Source: Berberis thunbergii (taxonomy: Eukaryota; Streptophyta; Magnoliopsida; Ranunculales; Berberidaceae). Taken from it: DNA of 64,000 bases. Below are positions 46,961 to 58,432 of this stretch, piece by piece. A program made the position numbers and the translations under genes. The stretch lies in the NCBI GenBank assembly GCA_003290165.1, contig QNQO01000649.1:186001-250000 (forward strand), written 5' to 3'. The number at the start of each line of letters is the position of its first letter. Position 1 is the stretch's first letter. The notes beneath the pieces were generated by a model. That model saw nothing but the letters and a program-made list of their open reading frames with translations, was not told where the DNA came from and searched no databases.

Positions 46961-47930
46961 TTCTTTTCTTTTTTAAATTAACCTCCAAGGGGGAGGGGCA
47001 ACTAGGGGATGCAAGACATTTATTACTTGAGAAAAAACTTTTACACTTTTTCGGGGGTACATTATGACTTTACCCGAATAAAAAACTTATGGGACAAACC
47101 CTTACTAACTAAAATACTCAGAAAAATTAAAAACAAAAATCAAACATAATTCACCAAAGATCTAGACCTTATACTCAAGAGTTAGACCTTATCCAAGAGA
47201 TTAGGCCTTATTCAAGAGATTAGGTCTTAGTCAAAGGAATAGGCCTTATTCACCAAGGAACTAAATCGCCAAAAGAAGACTCAAAAATCAAAATGAATTT
47301 TGATCTTTTACTTCAAGTGAAATTGCCAAAGCTTCTGAACTATAATCTCGCAACTCTATGCAATTTTCCTATTGAGCAATTGCCAAAGAAGCCATAACTA
47401 TTCTTCACCAGCTGCCAACCTGCAACAACAAGAACAACAACTACATAGCTCCCCAAACCTACAGCAAAGTAGACAGCAGCTACAAGAACCTAGCAACACC
47501 CAAAACATCATCGTTTACACCCGTCCAAACAGCAGCAGCGGCAACATCAACGTCTACACAATAGCAAACAGTCCACAGCAGCATCCTCTTCCACAACAAC
47601 AAATCTTCCACACACCATCTCTGTTATCAGATGAAACATAGACTCTGTTTTAAGCTGAAACAACGCATAAATAGCCTTGATTCCCCACACGTTCACCTGC
47701 CAATTCATGTTGGAGATTTTCTGAAATACTCAGTCTTCTTTTTGTCTAAAATAAGCAAACCTTTTGGTCTATTTGGAAGAGACGACCATGTAAAAATTCT
47801 CGTGACTTGTTCCCTTTGCGCCAAACTAGACAATGCGTCCGCCACGAAATTTGTTTCTCTAAAAGTATATTATACAATTCTCCTGGTCTATGTGTGTGAA
47901 TGTCGAAAATCAATTCAAAGTGGCCCATAC
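46961..47930 (-). mobile_element. LINE 3' part (copy C), shortened
   Basis: The 3' region matches 9328-10250, but the RNase H domain is mostly deleted: sequence jumps near 47865 from the RNase H tail to the zf-RVT side. CAA/CAG-rich sequence at 47370-47640 forms a spurious Gln-rich plus-strand frame. Confidence 0.6.
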
Positions 47931-48345
47931 CCTTCTTCTTATTCAGTGGTTGTGAATGAGATTTTCGATGCGGTGAGATCAGGCAAGAATGTGACCTTTG
48001 TTAAAGAGCTTGAGCAGGGTAATGGAGATATGGGTGAAAAAAAAAACCTTTTGCTTGGATGTGATGAAACGGATTGGCAATCAAACAATGAGTTTGATGC
48101 TAATACTAATTCCAAATCCGCGAAAGAAGTGGGGTACCAATCAGATGGGGCCAAAGGAAAGAAGAAAAAGAAAAGTACTAGAACGGTTCCAACTATGGGG
48201 GAGCGCTGAGTGACGATGAATATTTCAACCCCAACGGTTAGTGATGATATCGGGCAACCCATTGCAGAATAAAAAAACTCGTGCAGGAGAATAATGTGAA
48301 ATTGTTAGCAATTGCAGAGCCTATGATTGATGCTTCTAAACACAT
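47931..48345 (+). mobile_element. LINE 5' part, inverted (copy C)
   Basis: Counterpart of 10986-11435: VRSGKNVTFVKELEQGNGDM, a K-rich run, then a shortened endonuclease start (IKKLVQENNVKLLAIAEPMI) from which the opening W-N-A-R-G-I-G codons have been lost. Confidence 0.6.
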
Positions 48346-48767
48346 GAAGAAAAAAAAAATGGAGAAGAATAAGAATAAGAAAAAGAAAAAGAAGATGGAG
48401 GTAAAGGTGGTGGTGGTGATTGATGGAGCATTAGTGGTGGTGTGAATACAAAAAATATATAAAAAGGGTGGAGGAGGATGAGAGGTGGTGATGGTGAATG
48501 GAAGGAGGAGGAGGAGAGGTGGTGGTGGTGATTGATGGAGAATATAGGATAGATTGTTTTTTGTTTATATTGGTAGTGTCCTTCAGAGGGTGGTGGTGTC
48601 CTTTAGAAAATAAGGGGTTGGTGGTGTCTTTCAGCATAATTGATGGTGTTATTTAGCAGCAACCTAACAAAAATAACAAAATAAAACAATTATTGTTAGA
48701 GAATTGAAGAGGTTTAACTTTGCCATTACATGTACTACTTACAGTACCAAAACTAGCAATTGGGTTG
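48346..48767. repeat. Purine-rich tract and spacer (copy C)
   Basis: GGTGGTGGTGATTGATGG units as at 11441-11660, then spacer matching 11660-11850. No gene is seen. Confidence 0.6.
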
Positions 48768-51062
48768 TGATGCAGGAGGATTTCTCGAGTTTCTAATTTG
48801 GGTTCCTAGAGTTTCTAATTTGCTAGTAAATAACTTTGAGAGATCTTTCAATTTAATTAGGAGTATATTTAGTTTCCTTTTAGGATTAGGCTTTACTTTT
48901 ATTTTAGGAATATATTACTTGTTATTTTAGTATTTGATTCTATTTTTAATTTTAGGAATATGCAGTTTCCCTTTAGGATTTACTTTTTTCTTTTAGGCAA
49001 TATTTCTTTTATATTTTAGGAAGAGATTCTAAACCCAATTTGGGCCAGATTCTTGGCAGATTATTTCTTTTATTAAGTATTTTATTTTAGTATGATTATT
49101 GGAAATTGTCATTTTTTGGTGAAATTTTAATAATGAGTTTTAGCTATAAAGTCCGGCTTGTGAGCTAATTTAGAGATACATTTGATTTGATCATTTTAAT
49201 TAAATATTAGAGTATTTCTCTGTATTTTGGGTAATTTTCTTGTGTTCTTCCCTGTGAATTGTCTGTTAGAACTAACCTGCAGAATAATCGTTATCCTGCC
49301 CGGCGTCAGTTGGTATCAGAGCTTCAGCATCTTCTTGGGGTGAGATTTCATTAGTTTCTATGGTTGGTGGTCGTGATTATGGTCGTCGCGGGCAGGTTCC
49401 AAATGAGGAAGCCCCTCACCGTGATCGTAACATTAAGAATATGATGATTGAAGATTTACAGATGCAAGTTGCAGAGTTAACCCGGCGTCTAACGGCGCAG
49501 GATTTCGGTAATCGTGAGATGGAAGATCACGATTCTGATTCCAGTTTCGAAAAACCATATCCCAATCATGCTTGATTATGGGAGCATGGAGAACTTGAGT
49601 ATGACGATGAGGAGCTTGAAGAAGACGTGGTAGATGAAACTAAATAGTTTGGAGAATTTGTGTATGACACTGATGAAGATTATGAGTTTGAGGAGGATCC
49701 CTCAAAGGTTGAGTCAGAAGGTGTGGACGATGATGAAGATCAGGAAACTACTGATGGTGTTGGAGATTGGGAGAAGATGAGGAGCAAGACAAATAAGCTC
49801 ATGGACAAAGAGTCCATGAAGGACCCCAGTGAGATAACATGAGAATCAGTCGATAAGAAGCTCAAGGTCATTGTAGATGCACGTGGTCGCAAGGGAACTG
49901 GAAGAGTTGAACAAGTTGAGCAAATAACTGTCTTGACGAAGGTTGCTAAGACTCATACTCAAAAGCTTGAGATCCTCTTCAATGTTGTATCTGTCGAGCA
50001 CTACCATCAGCCGCCACGTCGCCTACCTCCCTCACCCACTCTCTCGTCTCTCCCCCTCGTTTCCTTCTCTCTCGTGCAGGTATTGGAGCCAAACAGAAAA
50101 GAAGAACAACAAGAAACTCACGAGACGTAGGACACGACTTACTGGAAACGAAGACCGCGAGTTTCTGGCGGGAGAAAACTGATTTACAAATTAGCTCGAC
50201 TATTTGCGCCCCGAACACCTGCTCTTTGTACCACCATAGTGCACTTGCAGCCCTTCGCGTCGCGTGTTCGTGCATGAATTGATGGATTCCACCTACACCA
50301 ATGTTGTGCCGTCATCCACCATGATTTTCTAATCCCTACAGATGTGAATTCAGATTTACCAGCAGAGGTGCAGCAGCTAGCAGAGTTTCCTGACCTGGTG
50401 CATGAGGATCTTCCTTCTGGGCTGCCGCCTGAAGATTCCGATGAAGCTGTTGTAAACTCGAGGTCGAGTTATTTCCAACCCGGGGTGACTGATGCAGGAG
50501 GATTTCTAGAGTTTCTAATTTGGGTTCCTAGAGTTCCTAATTTAGGTTCCTAGAATTCCTAATTTGCTCTCAAAGTTATTTATTAAATAACTTTAAGAGA
50601 TCTTTCAATTTAATTAGGATTATTTTTAGTTTCCTTTTAGGATTATGCTTTACTTTTATTTTAGGAATAAATTACTTGTTATTTTAGTATTTGATTCTAT
50701 TTTTAATTTTAGGAATATGCAGTTTTCTTTTAAGATTTACTTTTTTTTAGGCAATATTTCTTTTATATTTTTGGAAGAGATTCTTAACCCAATTTGGGCC
50801 AGATTTTTGGCAGATTATTTCTTTTATTAAGTATTTTGTTTTAGTATGATTATTGGAAATTGCCATTTTTTGGTGAAATTCTAATAATGAGTTTTAGCTA
50901 TAAAGTCCGGTTTGTGAGCTAATTTAGAGATACATTTGATTTGATAATTTTAATTGAACATTAGAGTATTTCTCTATGTTTAAGGTAATTTTCTTATGTT
51001 CTTTCTAGTGAATTGTCTGTTAGAATTAGCCTGCAGGATAATCGCTATTCTGGCCGGCGTTA
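48768..51062 (+). mobile_element. Family L LTR element, plus strand, deleted
   Basis: 5' LTR 48768-49308 (TGATGCAGG...CGGCGTCA), PBS TGGTATCAGAGC at 49311-49322, 3' LTR 50490-51062. The 1.2-kb interior has a gag N-terminus (GGRDYGRRGQVPNEEAPHRD...MEDHDSDS), acidic frames to about 49980, an unrecognised C-rich segment (49980-50335), then a NSDLPAEVQQL...EDLPSGLPPEDSDEA piece joined directly to the 3' end. Protease, RT and integrase are absent. No target duplication is seen; compared with copy A, flanking sequence was lost on insertion. Confidence 0.8.
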
Positions 51063-51454
51063 TGTAAACATAACTGCTAACTTAAAATGTTATTAAATCG
51101 ACATAAAATCGAATCGACCGAATAAATTAAACATATTATATTATTTTTACATTATATTTATATTCGGTCGATTTAGTTTTGTCGGTTAAAATCACTTAAA
51201 AACCAAACCGATCATATCGGTTTAAAATTTTTCTAAACCAAATTGAAACCAATCTTAAGCCAAGCCGACCAGTTAAGTCGATTTATTTGGTTTTTTGTTC
51301 AATCCTACTACTAAACTATACTAAACCCCTTCTCATTTAAATTAATCAAATAGATATAAATACTTGTTTTTTAACATAGATATTCTGATCGCTAGTTACA
51401 AGACTTGCTTATCTCTGCCGCAGACTCTGCCATAGGTTAATGGAGAGTTTGAAC

Positions 51455-51753
51455 AGGTGTAGGGAATGTGCTTCAGCAAGTACCGAGTAAAAGTTGCTGA
51501 AACAGAGCAATATTATTTCAAGCAATGTGTTCAGTTGCTCTGCTGGTGTACAACTGTTGCTTTTCTTTCAGCAATTTCTATTTCTATTTGGCAACCACTG
51601 CACCACACCGTCATTTTCTTTTTCTCAAACCACCATCCAGTTTTTTTTTGTTTGTTGTTTTTTGTTTTTTGTTTTTTATATTTTTACTTCTCACACCACC
51701 AATAAATATGCATTACAAAGAAATCAAAACAAAAAACAAAAAAAACACAAAAT
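51455..51753. other. Spacer, no gene seen
   Basis: T- and A-rich sequence with a poly-T/G stretch at 51643-51670; short overlapping frames look spurious. Confidence 0.4.
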
Positions 51754-52515
51754 ATGGTAACTTTCGACCAATTTAAACCCTCAATTGAGACTTATTCTCA
51801 AGTTCATCAAAATACGAAAGTTATAGTACTATGAGTTATCTAATAAACAAAACTTGAATCGATTGAAAATGTTTTGAAATGAGCAAGTTATGATTATTTT
51901 ACTAAAATTGCGCAAATATGTCTTACAATGAAAATGTGATAGTGTTCTTGACTTTCGGCCAACTTATTTACTCGATCAAGACCGATTCTCAACTTGATCA
52001 AAAAATAAAAGTTGTAGTACTCGAAACTATCTAATAAACACAACTTGAATTACTTGAAAATACTTTGAATAAGAAAGTTATGGTCATTTTACTAAAGTTG
52101 CGTAAATCTGTCTTGATAAGTTGGCCGAAAGTCATAAACACTGTCCCATTTTTATGCGAGATAGATTTGCGCAACTTTAGTAAAATGATCATAACTTGCT
52201 CATTTCAAAACATTTTCAAGTGATTCAAGTTGTGTTTATCATATATCTAAGAGTAATACAATATGTATGTTTTGATAAACTTGAGAATCTATCTCGATCG
52301 AGCACATAAGTTGGTCAATAATTAAGAACACTATCCCGTTTTTATTGCGAGACAGATTTGTGCGACTTTAGTAAAATGACCATAATTTACTCATTTCAAA
52401 ACATTTTCAAGTGATTCAAGTTTTGTTTATTAGATAACTAAGAGTATTACAATATTTTTGTTTTGATGAGGTTGAGAATCAGTCTCAATTGACGGTTTAA
52501 ATTTATTGATGTTAC
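51754..52515. repeat. Fold-back made of four related units
   Basis: Two direct units of about 190 bp (about 51766-51950, 51951-52125) are followed by two inverted ones (52133-52310, 52320-52515). The shared core is TTTTACTAAA(A/G)TTGCG plus GTTTATTAGATAACT, in direct or inverted sense. The whole forms an imperfect palindrome centred near 52128. No coding frame and no recognised ends. Confidence 0.75.
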
Positions 52516-52627
52516 CCTGTTTGCGTTTTGAGTTTGAGTTTCTCTACTATGTTAAGTTATGCATATTTATCGAGTTTGGGTTTAAGGGTTTCAACTTTGA
52601 GGGGATTTTGAGAGTTTTAGAGGGAGA

Positions 52628-53307
52628 TGAAGAAGATTTGCAAGAGATTTGAGTGTGAGGAGAGATTTGGAAGAGATTTGCAAAAGATTTCGAATTTGGG
52701 AGGGAGGAACCATTGTCGATTAAAATGGCGAGGAGAAAAAATGGATGGTTTTTGTTTATATAGGTGGTGTGAAAAAGAAAATAAGTGGTGTGAAATAATA
52801 GAATGGTGTGAGAGAGAAAATGGTAGTGTGGTGTAGTCATGGCCTTTCTATTTTATTGGTATGAACATGTTGTTTCTGTTTGAATAATTCTAGGGAGCCT
52901 GGGTCTGCTGCCTGGGTTTGCAGCCTGGGGGCGAAATTATCCTTTTGCCCCTCTTTTGTTGTTGTTATATTTAAAGATTGGTTAAAAAGGCAGAGGCAAA
53001 AGTGTAAAAATGCCACTCAGGCTGCAAACCCAGACAGCAGACCCAGGCTCCCTAGAATTATTCAAACAGAAACAGAATGTTCATACCAATAAAATAGAAA
53101 GGTCACGACTACACCACACTACCATTTTCTCTTTCTCACACCATTCTATTATTTCACACCACTTATTTTCTTTCTCACACCACCTATATAAACAAAAATC
53201 ATCCATTTTTTCTCCTCACCATTCTAATCGACAATGGTTCATCCCTCCCCAATTCCAAATTTTTTGCAAATCTCTCATCACACTCAAATCTCTTGCAAAT
53301 CTTCTTC
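52628..53307. repeat. Large hairpin, arms about 300 bp
   Basis: Left arm about 52628-52935 and right arm about 53008-53307 are inverted copies: GAAGAAGATTTGCAAGAGAT pairs with its complement near 53300, and GGTGGTGTGA, ATAATAGAATGGTGTGA and TCTAGGGAGCCTGGGTCTG likewise find their partners. The loop is about 70 bases. A GCCTGGGTTTGCAGCCTGG motif borders the loop. Spurious Ser/His-rich frames arise in both arms. Confidence 0.85.
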
Positions 53308-53726
53308 CCCTGTTTTTTTTTCTTTCACCCTTGCTGAGGTTATTGGGAGTGGAGATTCCCTACTTGCCGAAACCTCTGCAAGGGCGAATGAGAAAAAAAG
53401 GAGAATACAATAAGAAGAAATTTTCTTTTCTTTTTTAAATTAACCTCCAGGGGGGGGGCAACTAGGGGATGCAATACCTTTATTACTTGAGAAAAAAACT
53501 TTTACACTTCTTCGAGTGTATATTACGACTTTACCCGGATAAAAAACTTATGGGACAAACCCTTACTAACTAAAATACTCAGAAAAACTAAAAACAAAAA
53601 CCAGACATAATTCACCAAAGATCTAGACCTTAAACCCAAACTTTGGAAAGATTGGTTAGAGACTCACGTTCAAGAGGAGTGCATGTGGTTGTTTCTGCAG
53701 TTGTTTTGTTAGGTGAATTAAATTGT

Positions 53727-53867
53727 CAGAAATTCTAATTGTCGAGGAAACCAGCGAAGGACCCTCCATCCCCCTTGTAAAGCGTGCAGGTGATGGGAGA
53801 CACTCATCGCGAGGGAGATGGAGGGTCCTCCCTCCCTCGCTGGTTTCCTCGCCAGTTAGCCTCTCTA
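53727..53867. mobile_element. Mutator-type MITE 2 (D)
   Basis: Copy of the element at 15442 with the same TTAAATTGT flanks (53718-53726, 53868-53876). Its arms read GTCGAGGAAACCAGCGA and the inverse. Confidence 0.8.
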
Positions 53868-54952
53868 TTAAATTGTTTGTTTGGTTGAATTTTTAGTATT
53901 CACGACGGGTATTGTCATAATGTACTCCCGCCAAATTTGTAAATATTTTTTTATTAATAATAAAGGTTTCACTTATCATAGTTGTCGCTCCCTTTTAGAG
54001 GTTTTATTAAATAAAATATTTAACTGCATTAAGAATTCAAGTTGATCAAATACTACATACATCCAAATCACACTATAAAGGTTTAAGGTTCGAACTCGGC
54101 CAATGACGCGAGATTCAATTAAAATCCCGGCTCTCCTTTAAAAAAACAAAAGTTTTGCACATGGGACCTCCATCAAAAGAGTTGCTTTGCATGCAACGGT
54201 GCCTATCCAAAATATGCAAAAATAAATAAATAGAATAAAGAGTCGTTGCACAGTGGCCAAGAATTGTGATTTCGCTTTTCAAGTTAATTTTGATATCCTA
54301 ATTTTAAGAAATATTTCAGATTGTAAAGAAAAAAATGTAAAATTTTTGAGAATAACATGAAATATATATAATAAATTTTGAGAGTATATGAAATATGAGA
54401 AAAAAAATGCAAGTAAATAAATCTATTAAACACATTAAATGAAGCATAAATACTCAAAAATGAAATTAACATATAATTAGAAATTAGGAGGTGGTTTTAA
54501 AATTCAATATATAAGTTGAAGAAATGATCATTAATAAGGGGTAATTTCAAAATTAATAAATAATTAGAAGAAGATAAAAATAAATAAATAAATAAATAAA
54601 CTCCAAAATTTACAAAAAAATAACCCAAATTGTTTCCAACAAAACCCTAAAAAATGTAACTTTTCATAGCCAGTTTCCCGTATATTACGAAAAGAAAATT
54701 CCTGAGATTTTATAATAAAAAATCAAAATTTTACCCTTCTTCTTTTCGTAATTAAAAAAAAAAAAATGAAAATCTCATTCCTTTTGACACTAACATTAGC
54801 TAACTAACCCCAACCAAATCCTCATGGCTCAAAACTGAAATATGTCCAAATTTTCTACAGTTATACATCCATTAACGCGCAAGTCAAGGGCTTTGTCAAT
54901 GCACTTAATACTTCTTGGCTTAAGAATGTTACCTGCACCACCGCAAAAATAT

Positions 54953-55082
54953 GAGTCGTTCTAGATGGTGAGGAAACGGACGAGAGAGGGGGTTTTGACC
55001 CCTTCCCCTCAAGATTCACATGGGTGTGTATCTCGAAGGGGATAGAGGGTCACACCCCCTCCCTCACCATTTAGAATCACCC
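54953..55082. mobile_element. Mutator-type MITE 3 (D), decayed
   Basis: Copy of 16683-16812 within duplicated segment D, with the same ends and no visible target duplication. Confidence 0.55.
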
Positions 55083-55748
55083 ATAGTAAGAGATAAGGGT
55101 GACATAGGGAATTTTTTGACAGGGATAACATATGACATGGCTTGATTGAATTAATTTGTGAACTTGAGAAACTCTCAATACCAAAAATATCGTTCCCAGT
55201 GAATGATATGAATGGTTGAGATATGAACATGATCCGCACTTATTTTTCTCCAGCTGCCCCCACTAGATTCCCATTTCCCAAAACCAAGGAAGGAAAAAAG
55301 GTCGGTAGCTTTTGAGGTGGGTTTTGTTTCCCCTCCTCATCTCTCATCCTCTCATGATGGCTTGTCAAGTTGTGCTTTTTCAATCAATATATTATATACC
55401 CAAAGTTATTTTCAACGAAATTTATGTGTATATGATCATCATATACCATGGTAGAATATTATTGTAGGTAGATTTTTTGCCAGCAACGCTGGCTAGCTAG
55501 CTAGCTAGTCTTCCAAAACTCTTGAGTACAGAAACGTGTCTTTTCTATTTATTCAATTCTGGTTTGATGTATATCTAGCCTGTGTTTGTTTCAAAAGAAA
55601 AGATTCCAGCTTGATTTGAGCATCATAGGGGCTTGTTTCAAAAGCATCATAGCTTAGCTTGTTTCAAAAGAAAAGTTTTGGCGTTGATGATAGTGTATCA
55701 CAGGTCTTCTCATTTGGGATAATGGGCTTGTATATACTTGGGCTTCAG

Positions 55749-56172
55749 ATGGGAGCAACCCACCAGCTCTACTTCGGGTGAAGCCCATAAACTTCAGGTT
55801 TAAGCCCAATTGCTCATTTGGTCTGGGCTTTATTCACAGTGGGCCCAACTCATCCAAGTTTTGCTGTTACTGCATTAATCTTCCACGTGTACGCACAAAT
55901 CACCGAAATACAAAACTCTCTAAAATATTTTGCATGAACTCAGGCCCATCAAAGAGGTTTCAGGACACGTGTCATTGCCACACAGCATGAACAGTAGACT
56001 TAGTGTTGTGCCAGCAATGACATTTGTTCATCAACACAAGCCACGTGTCCTCCTCTAGGTGGATTTGCTGCAAACGTTTCCTTTCATTGAACAACTAAAC
56101 AGTGTTTGCTGTTGGAAGTATTTCTTGTAAGAGGTGAAGAAGAGATGGAAATATCTTCAAGATGAAGGTTAG
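55749..56172. other. Unique spacer, no gene seen
   Basis: One short plus-strand frame (55778-55990) shows no recognised motif. CCACGTGT-type motifs occur twice (about 55884, 56041), which could be G-box-like sites. Confidence 0.35.
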
Positions 56173-56354
56173 GCGAAAATTCTAAATGTGGAGGAAGTGG
56201 CCGAGGAAAACAGCGAAGGAGGGAGAGGGGGGACGTTCATTTTTCTTGAAATGCGTATATAAAAAAAGACAGCACGCATTCTAAGGGCATGGACAGCCCC
56301 TCTCTCCCCCCTCGCTGTTTTCCTCGCCCACTTCTTCGACAGATAGAAGTACTC
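56173..56354. mobile_element. Mutator-type MITE 5
   Basis: Arms AAGTGGCCGAGGAAAACAGCG and inverse, with outer ends GCGAAAATTCTAAATGTGG/GAGTACTTCTATCTGTCG. Flanked by GAAGGTTAG and GAAGGTTGG (9 bp, one mismatch). Same family architecture as MITEs 1-4. Confidence 0.8.
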
Positions 56355-57345
56355 GAAGGTTGGTCTTCTCTACTGTTCAATTTTTATTATTGAATTTTGC
56401 AAAATTTTGTTTATATTTTAGACAAGGTTACAATTTAAGTGAAACCACAACAGGGTATAATAAGATGATTCCTTTGAAAAAATTGGAATTATGTTTGAGA
56501 GATTCTTCAATTACATAAACTTAACCCCATATTCACATAATAAATATAAGGAATTGCTATGTGTATCTGATTTTCTGGTTCGTTCGATGCTTTTAATTTT
56601 ATCTTTTAAATTTAGTTCTTAAAAATTGCTTACTTTATCAACCACATTTTTTTTTAATCCTAAAATAAATTAAACACTGAGAGAAGAGGATTAGTCATGT
56701 CGTGGATTGGGAAATTTGTATGAAAGATTTTGAATGTAGGATTTTTAGGTTTTAAATGCACTTGTTCCTATCAATAATTTTGAAATTAATGTATTGATTT
56801 ACATTTTTTATATTATTTTATTTTTAACTATGATAATGGCGGATGGTATCTGGGTCAAATTCAGCCGGCGGCATTTGGGAGGGGGTTGAGGGATAAAATA
56901 AATAAATAAATAAATCGTGTCGTTGCCATTGCTAAATTAAACCATTTTGCACGTGCCGTGCTCCTGCGAGTGAGAGATTTGGAGAGTGATTTCGCGCTCT
57001 GGCGAAAATGGGGGGAGAGTGATTTCGCGCTCTGGCAAAAAAATTTGGGGAAAAATTTGGTGAAATTTTGTTTGCTATTTCGACCTAGATCAGTTTGCGC
57101 GGTCATTGCGAAAAAAATTTCGACCTAAATCAGAGAGAGGTTTGGCGCAGAGGAGAAGAGGGACGAACTGAAGAAGAAGATGAAGAACCGAAGTAGATTC
57201 ACAAACTTTTCTTCTCCTTCTTCTTCTTTAGATATTGAGAGAATCGAGCTGAAGAAGAACATCAAATTAATGAAAAGGGAATAAACTTGGCATAGTTTAT
57301 GATGTTATCCGAGTAGAAGATGCGTTGAACCAAGAGGCAGCAGAA
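56355..57345. other. Spacer, no gene seen
   Basis: AT-rich to about 56830, then a short duplicated stretch (GAGTGATTTCGCGCTCTGGC twice, 56985-57036) and GAAGAAGA-rich sequence. No recognised product. Confidence 0.4.
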
Positions 57346-57349
57346 ACTG

Positions 57350-57540
57350 GGTTGGGGTCTCAGAGCTCTCTACCCTGATCTCTTTGTCCAACACATCGAG
57401 GAGCTCTCTACCCTGATATCTGCGAGGAGCTTTAGATCCAGCGAGAGCTTCAGATCCAGTGAGGAGCTCTCTGCCCTGATCTCAGATCCAGCGAGCAGCT
57501 CTCTGCCCTGATCTCAGATCCAGCGAAAAGGAGGGGTTCC
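57350..57540. repeat. Tandem repeat, about 33-bp units
   Basis: GAGCTCTCTGCCCTGATCTC followed by AGATCCAGCGA occurs about five times in variant form. Confidence 0.8.
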
Positions 57541-57696
57541 AGCGAAGAGAAGAGGTTCTCGCCCTGCTCTCAGATTGGTTCAGATCTCCTTCCAGGTAAG
57601 ATGTTTCAGTTCCACTTAGTTATTGGCTTCTTTGAATTGGTGAGAGTTGTTTCCATTCACACAAAAAATTGTCTTGCACATTATCATATTAAGGTC

Positions 57697-58196
57697 CAAC
57701 ACCACCACCCTTATTTCTCAACTCTCACCAACCATGAATTGTACCAAGCACAACTAGATAACCACAACATCGCCAAGGAAAACCATTTTGTTGCTTGCAA
57801 TCCCTCACTCCCTCAAGTGTCTGAAGATGGGGTAGGAGGTTTTAGGAACTGGGTTTCAAGGAATTATTGTCAAGAAATGGAGCAAAAGTTGGATGGGGGT
57901 TCACGGTGGGTGGTGATGAAGGAGGAGGTTCTGGGTCAGTCCGTGCAATGGGGTATGGAGATTTGTAGTCACTTAGCTTGTCAATGAGTCCTGGATCTCA
58001 ATCAAGTTGTATTACAGCACCCCCACCCCAGCAAATTTCCCCAACTGGAGGAGGAGGAAATGAATGTGTGGTGGCTATGGATACAACAAATAAGAGAGGG
58101 TCAGAAAGGAAGGTGGTGGGACAGAAGCAACCAGTTCACAGGAAGTCCATAGACACATTTGGTCAGAGGACATCACAGTGTATAGGTGTTACATTG
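57697..58196 (+). pseudogene. AINTEGUMENTA-like (AP2 family) gene fragment
   Basis: Plus-strand remains of the first large exon of an ANT/AIL/PLETHORA-type transcription factor. Visible pieces, in order: a His/Asn-rich stretch; PSLPQVSEDGVGGFRNWVSRNY; an in-frame TAG at about 57967 inside a GYGDL-SLSLSMSPGSQSS segment; and KQPVHRKSIDTFGQRTSQ leading to the edge of the first AP2 domain (GVT), after which similarity stops near 58196. The RTSQYRGV core is changed to RTSQCIGV. The DNA-binding domains proper are missing, so this is a nonfunctional fragment. The subfamily member is not certain. Confidence 0.75.
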
Positions 58197-58315
58197 TCTG
58201 TGTTCAAACCTGGTGTCTTTAATTTATTTTACCTTTTGTTTTTTGTATTTTTGGGGTTCCTATCATCATTTCATTCATTCATTCATTCTTCCATGATGTT
58301 TTTTTTTAATACAAT

Positions 58316-58432
58316 TGTTGTTTCTTCAAATCAGCTCAAGTGAACCATAGAAGCAAGTATGGGTAATTGTTGTTTCTTCAAATCAGCTCAAGTGAACCAT
58401 AGAAGCTCAACAACTTTAACTTCCTCAACTCC
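58316..58432 (+). other. Small duplication; possible MGNC-type exon
   Basis: A segment TTGTTGTTTCTTCAAATCAG...CATAGAAG is repeated 47 bases on. The second copy begins ATGGGTAATTGTTGT (Met-Gly-Asn-Cys-Cys) and ends TCCTCAACTCCAG before GT, like a first exon with an N-myristoylation signal. It could be from a receptor-like cytoplasmic kinase, but no kinase domain follows; weak. Confidence 0.25.

Larger units (their letters stand above)
41515..51454 (+). repeat. Diverged duplication, copy C
   Basis: Follows the order of copy A from about 6830 to 12240 (TFL1-like exons, pyrimidine tract, LINE parts, purine tract, AACCGA repeat). It has many more differences than B, and three LTR or MITE insertions of its own at 42726, 43062 and 48768. 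Confidence 0.85.
53327..55748 (+). repeat. Duplicated segment D (partner A')
   Basis: Collinear with 15040-17475. No gene is seen apart from MITEs 2 and 3. It ends at GGGCTTCAGATGGGAG, after which the sequence is unique in this window. Confidence 0.9.

Noticed and set aside
47372..47641. Gln/Asn-rich plus-strand frame in copy C
   Set aside because: Counterparts in copies A and B are not open, and the sequence is the CAA-rich 3' region of a LINE on the other strand.
52880..53438. Short frames across the hairpin as genes
   Set aside because: They read through inverted-repeat arms and the loop, and have no recognised motif.
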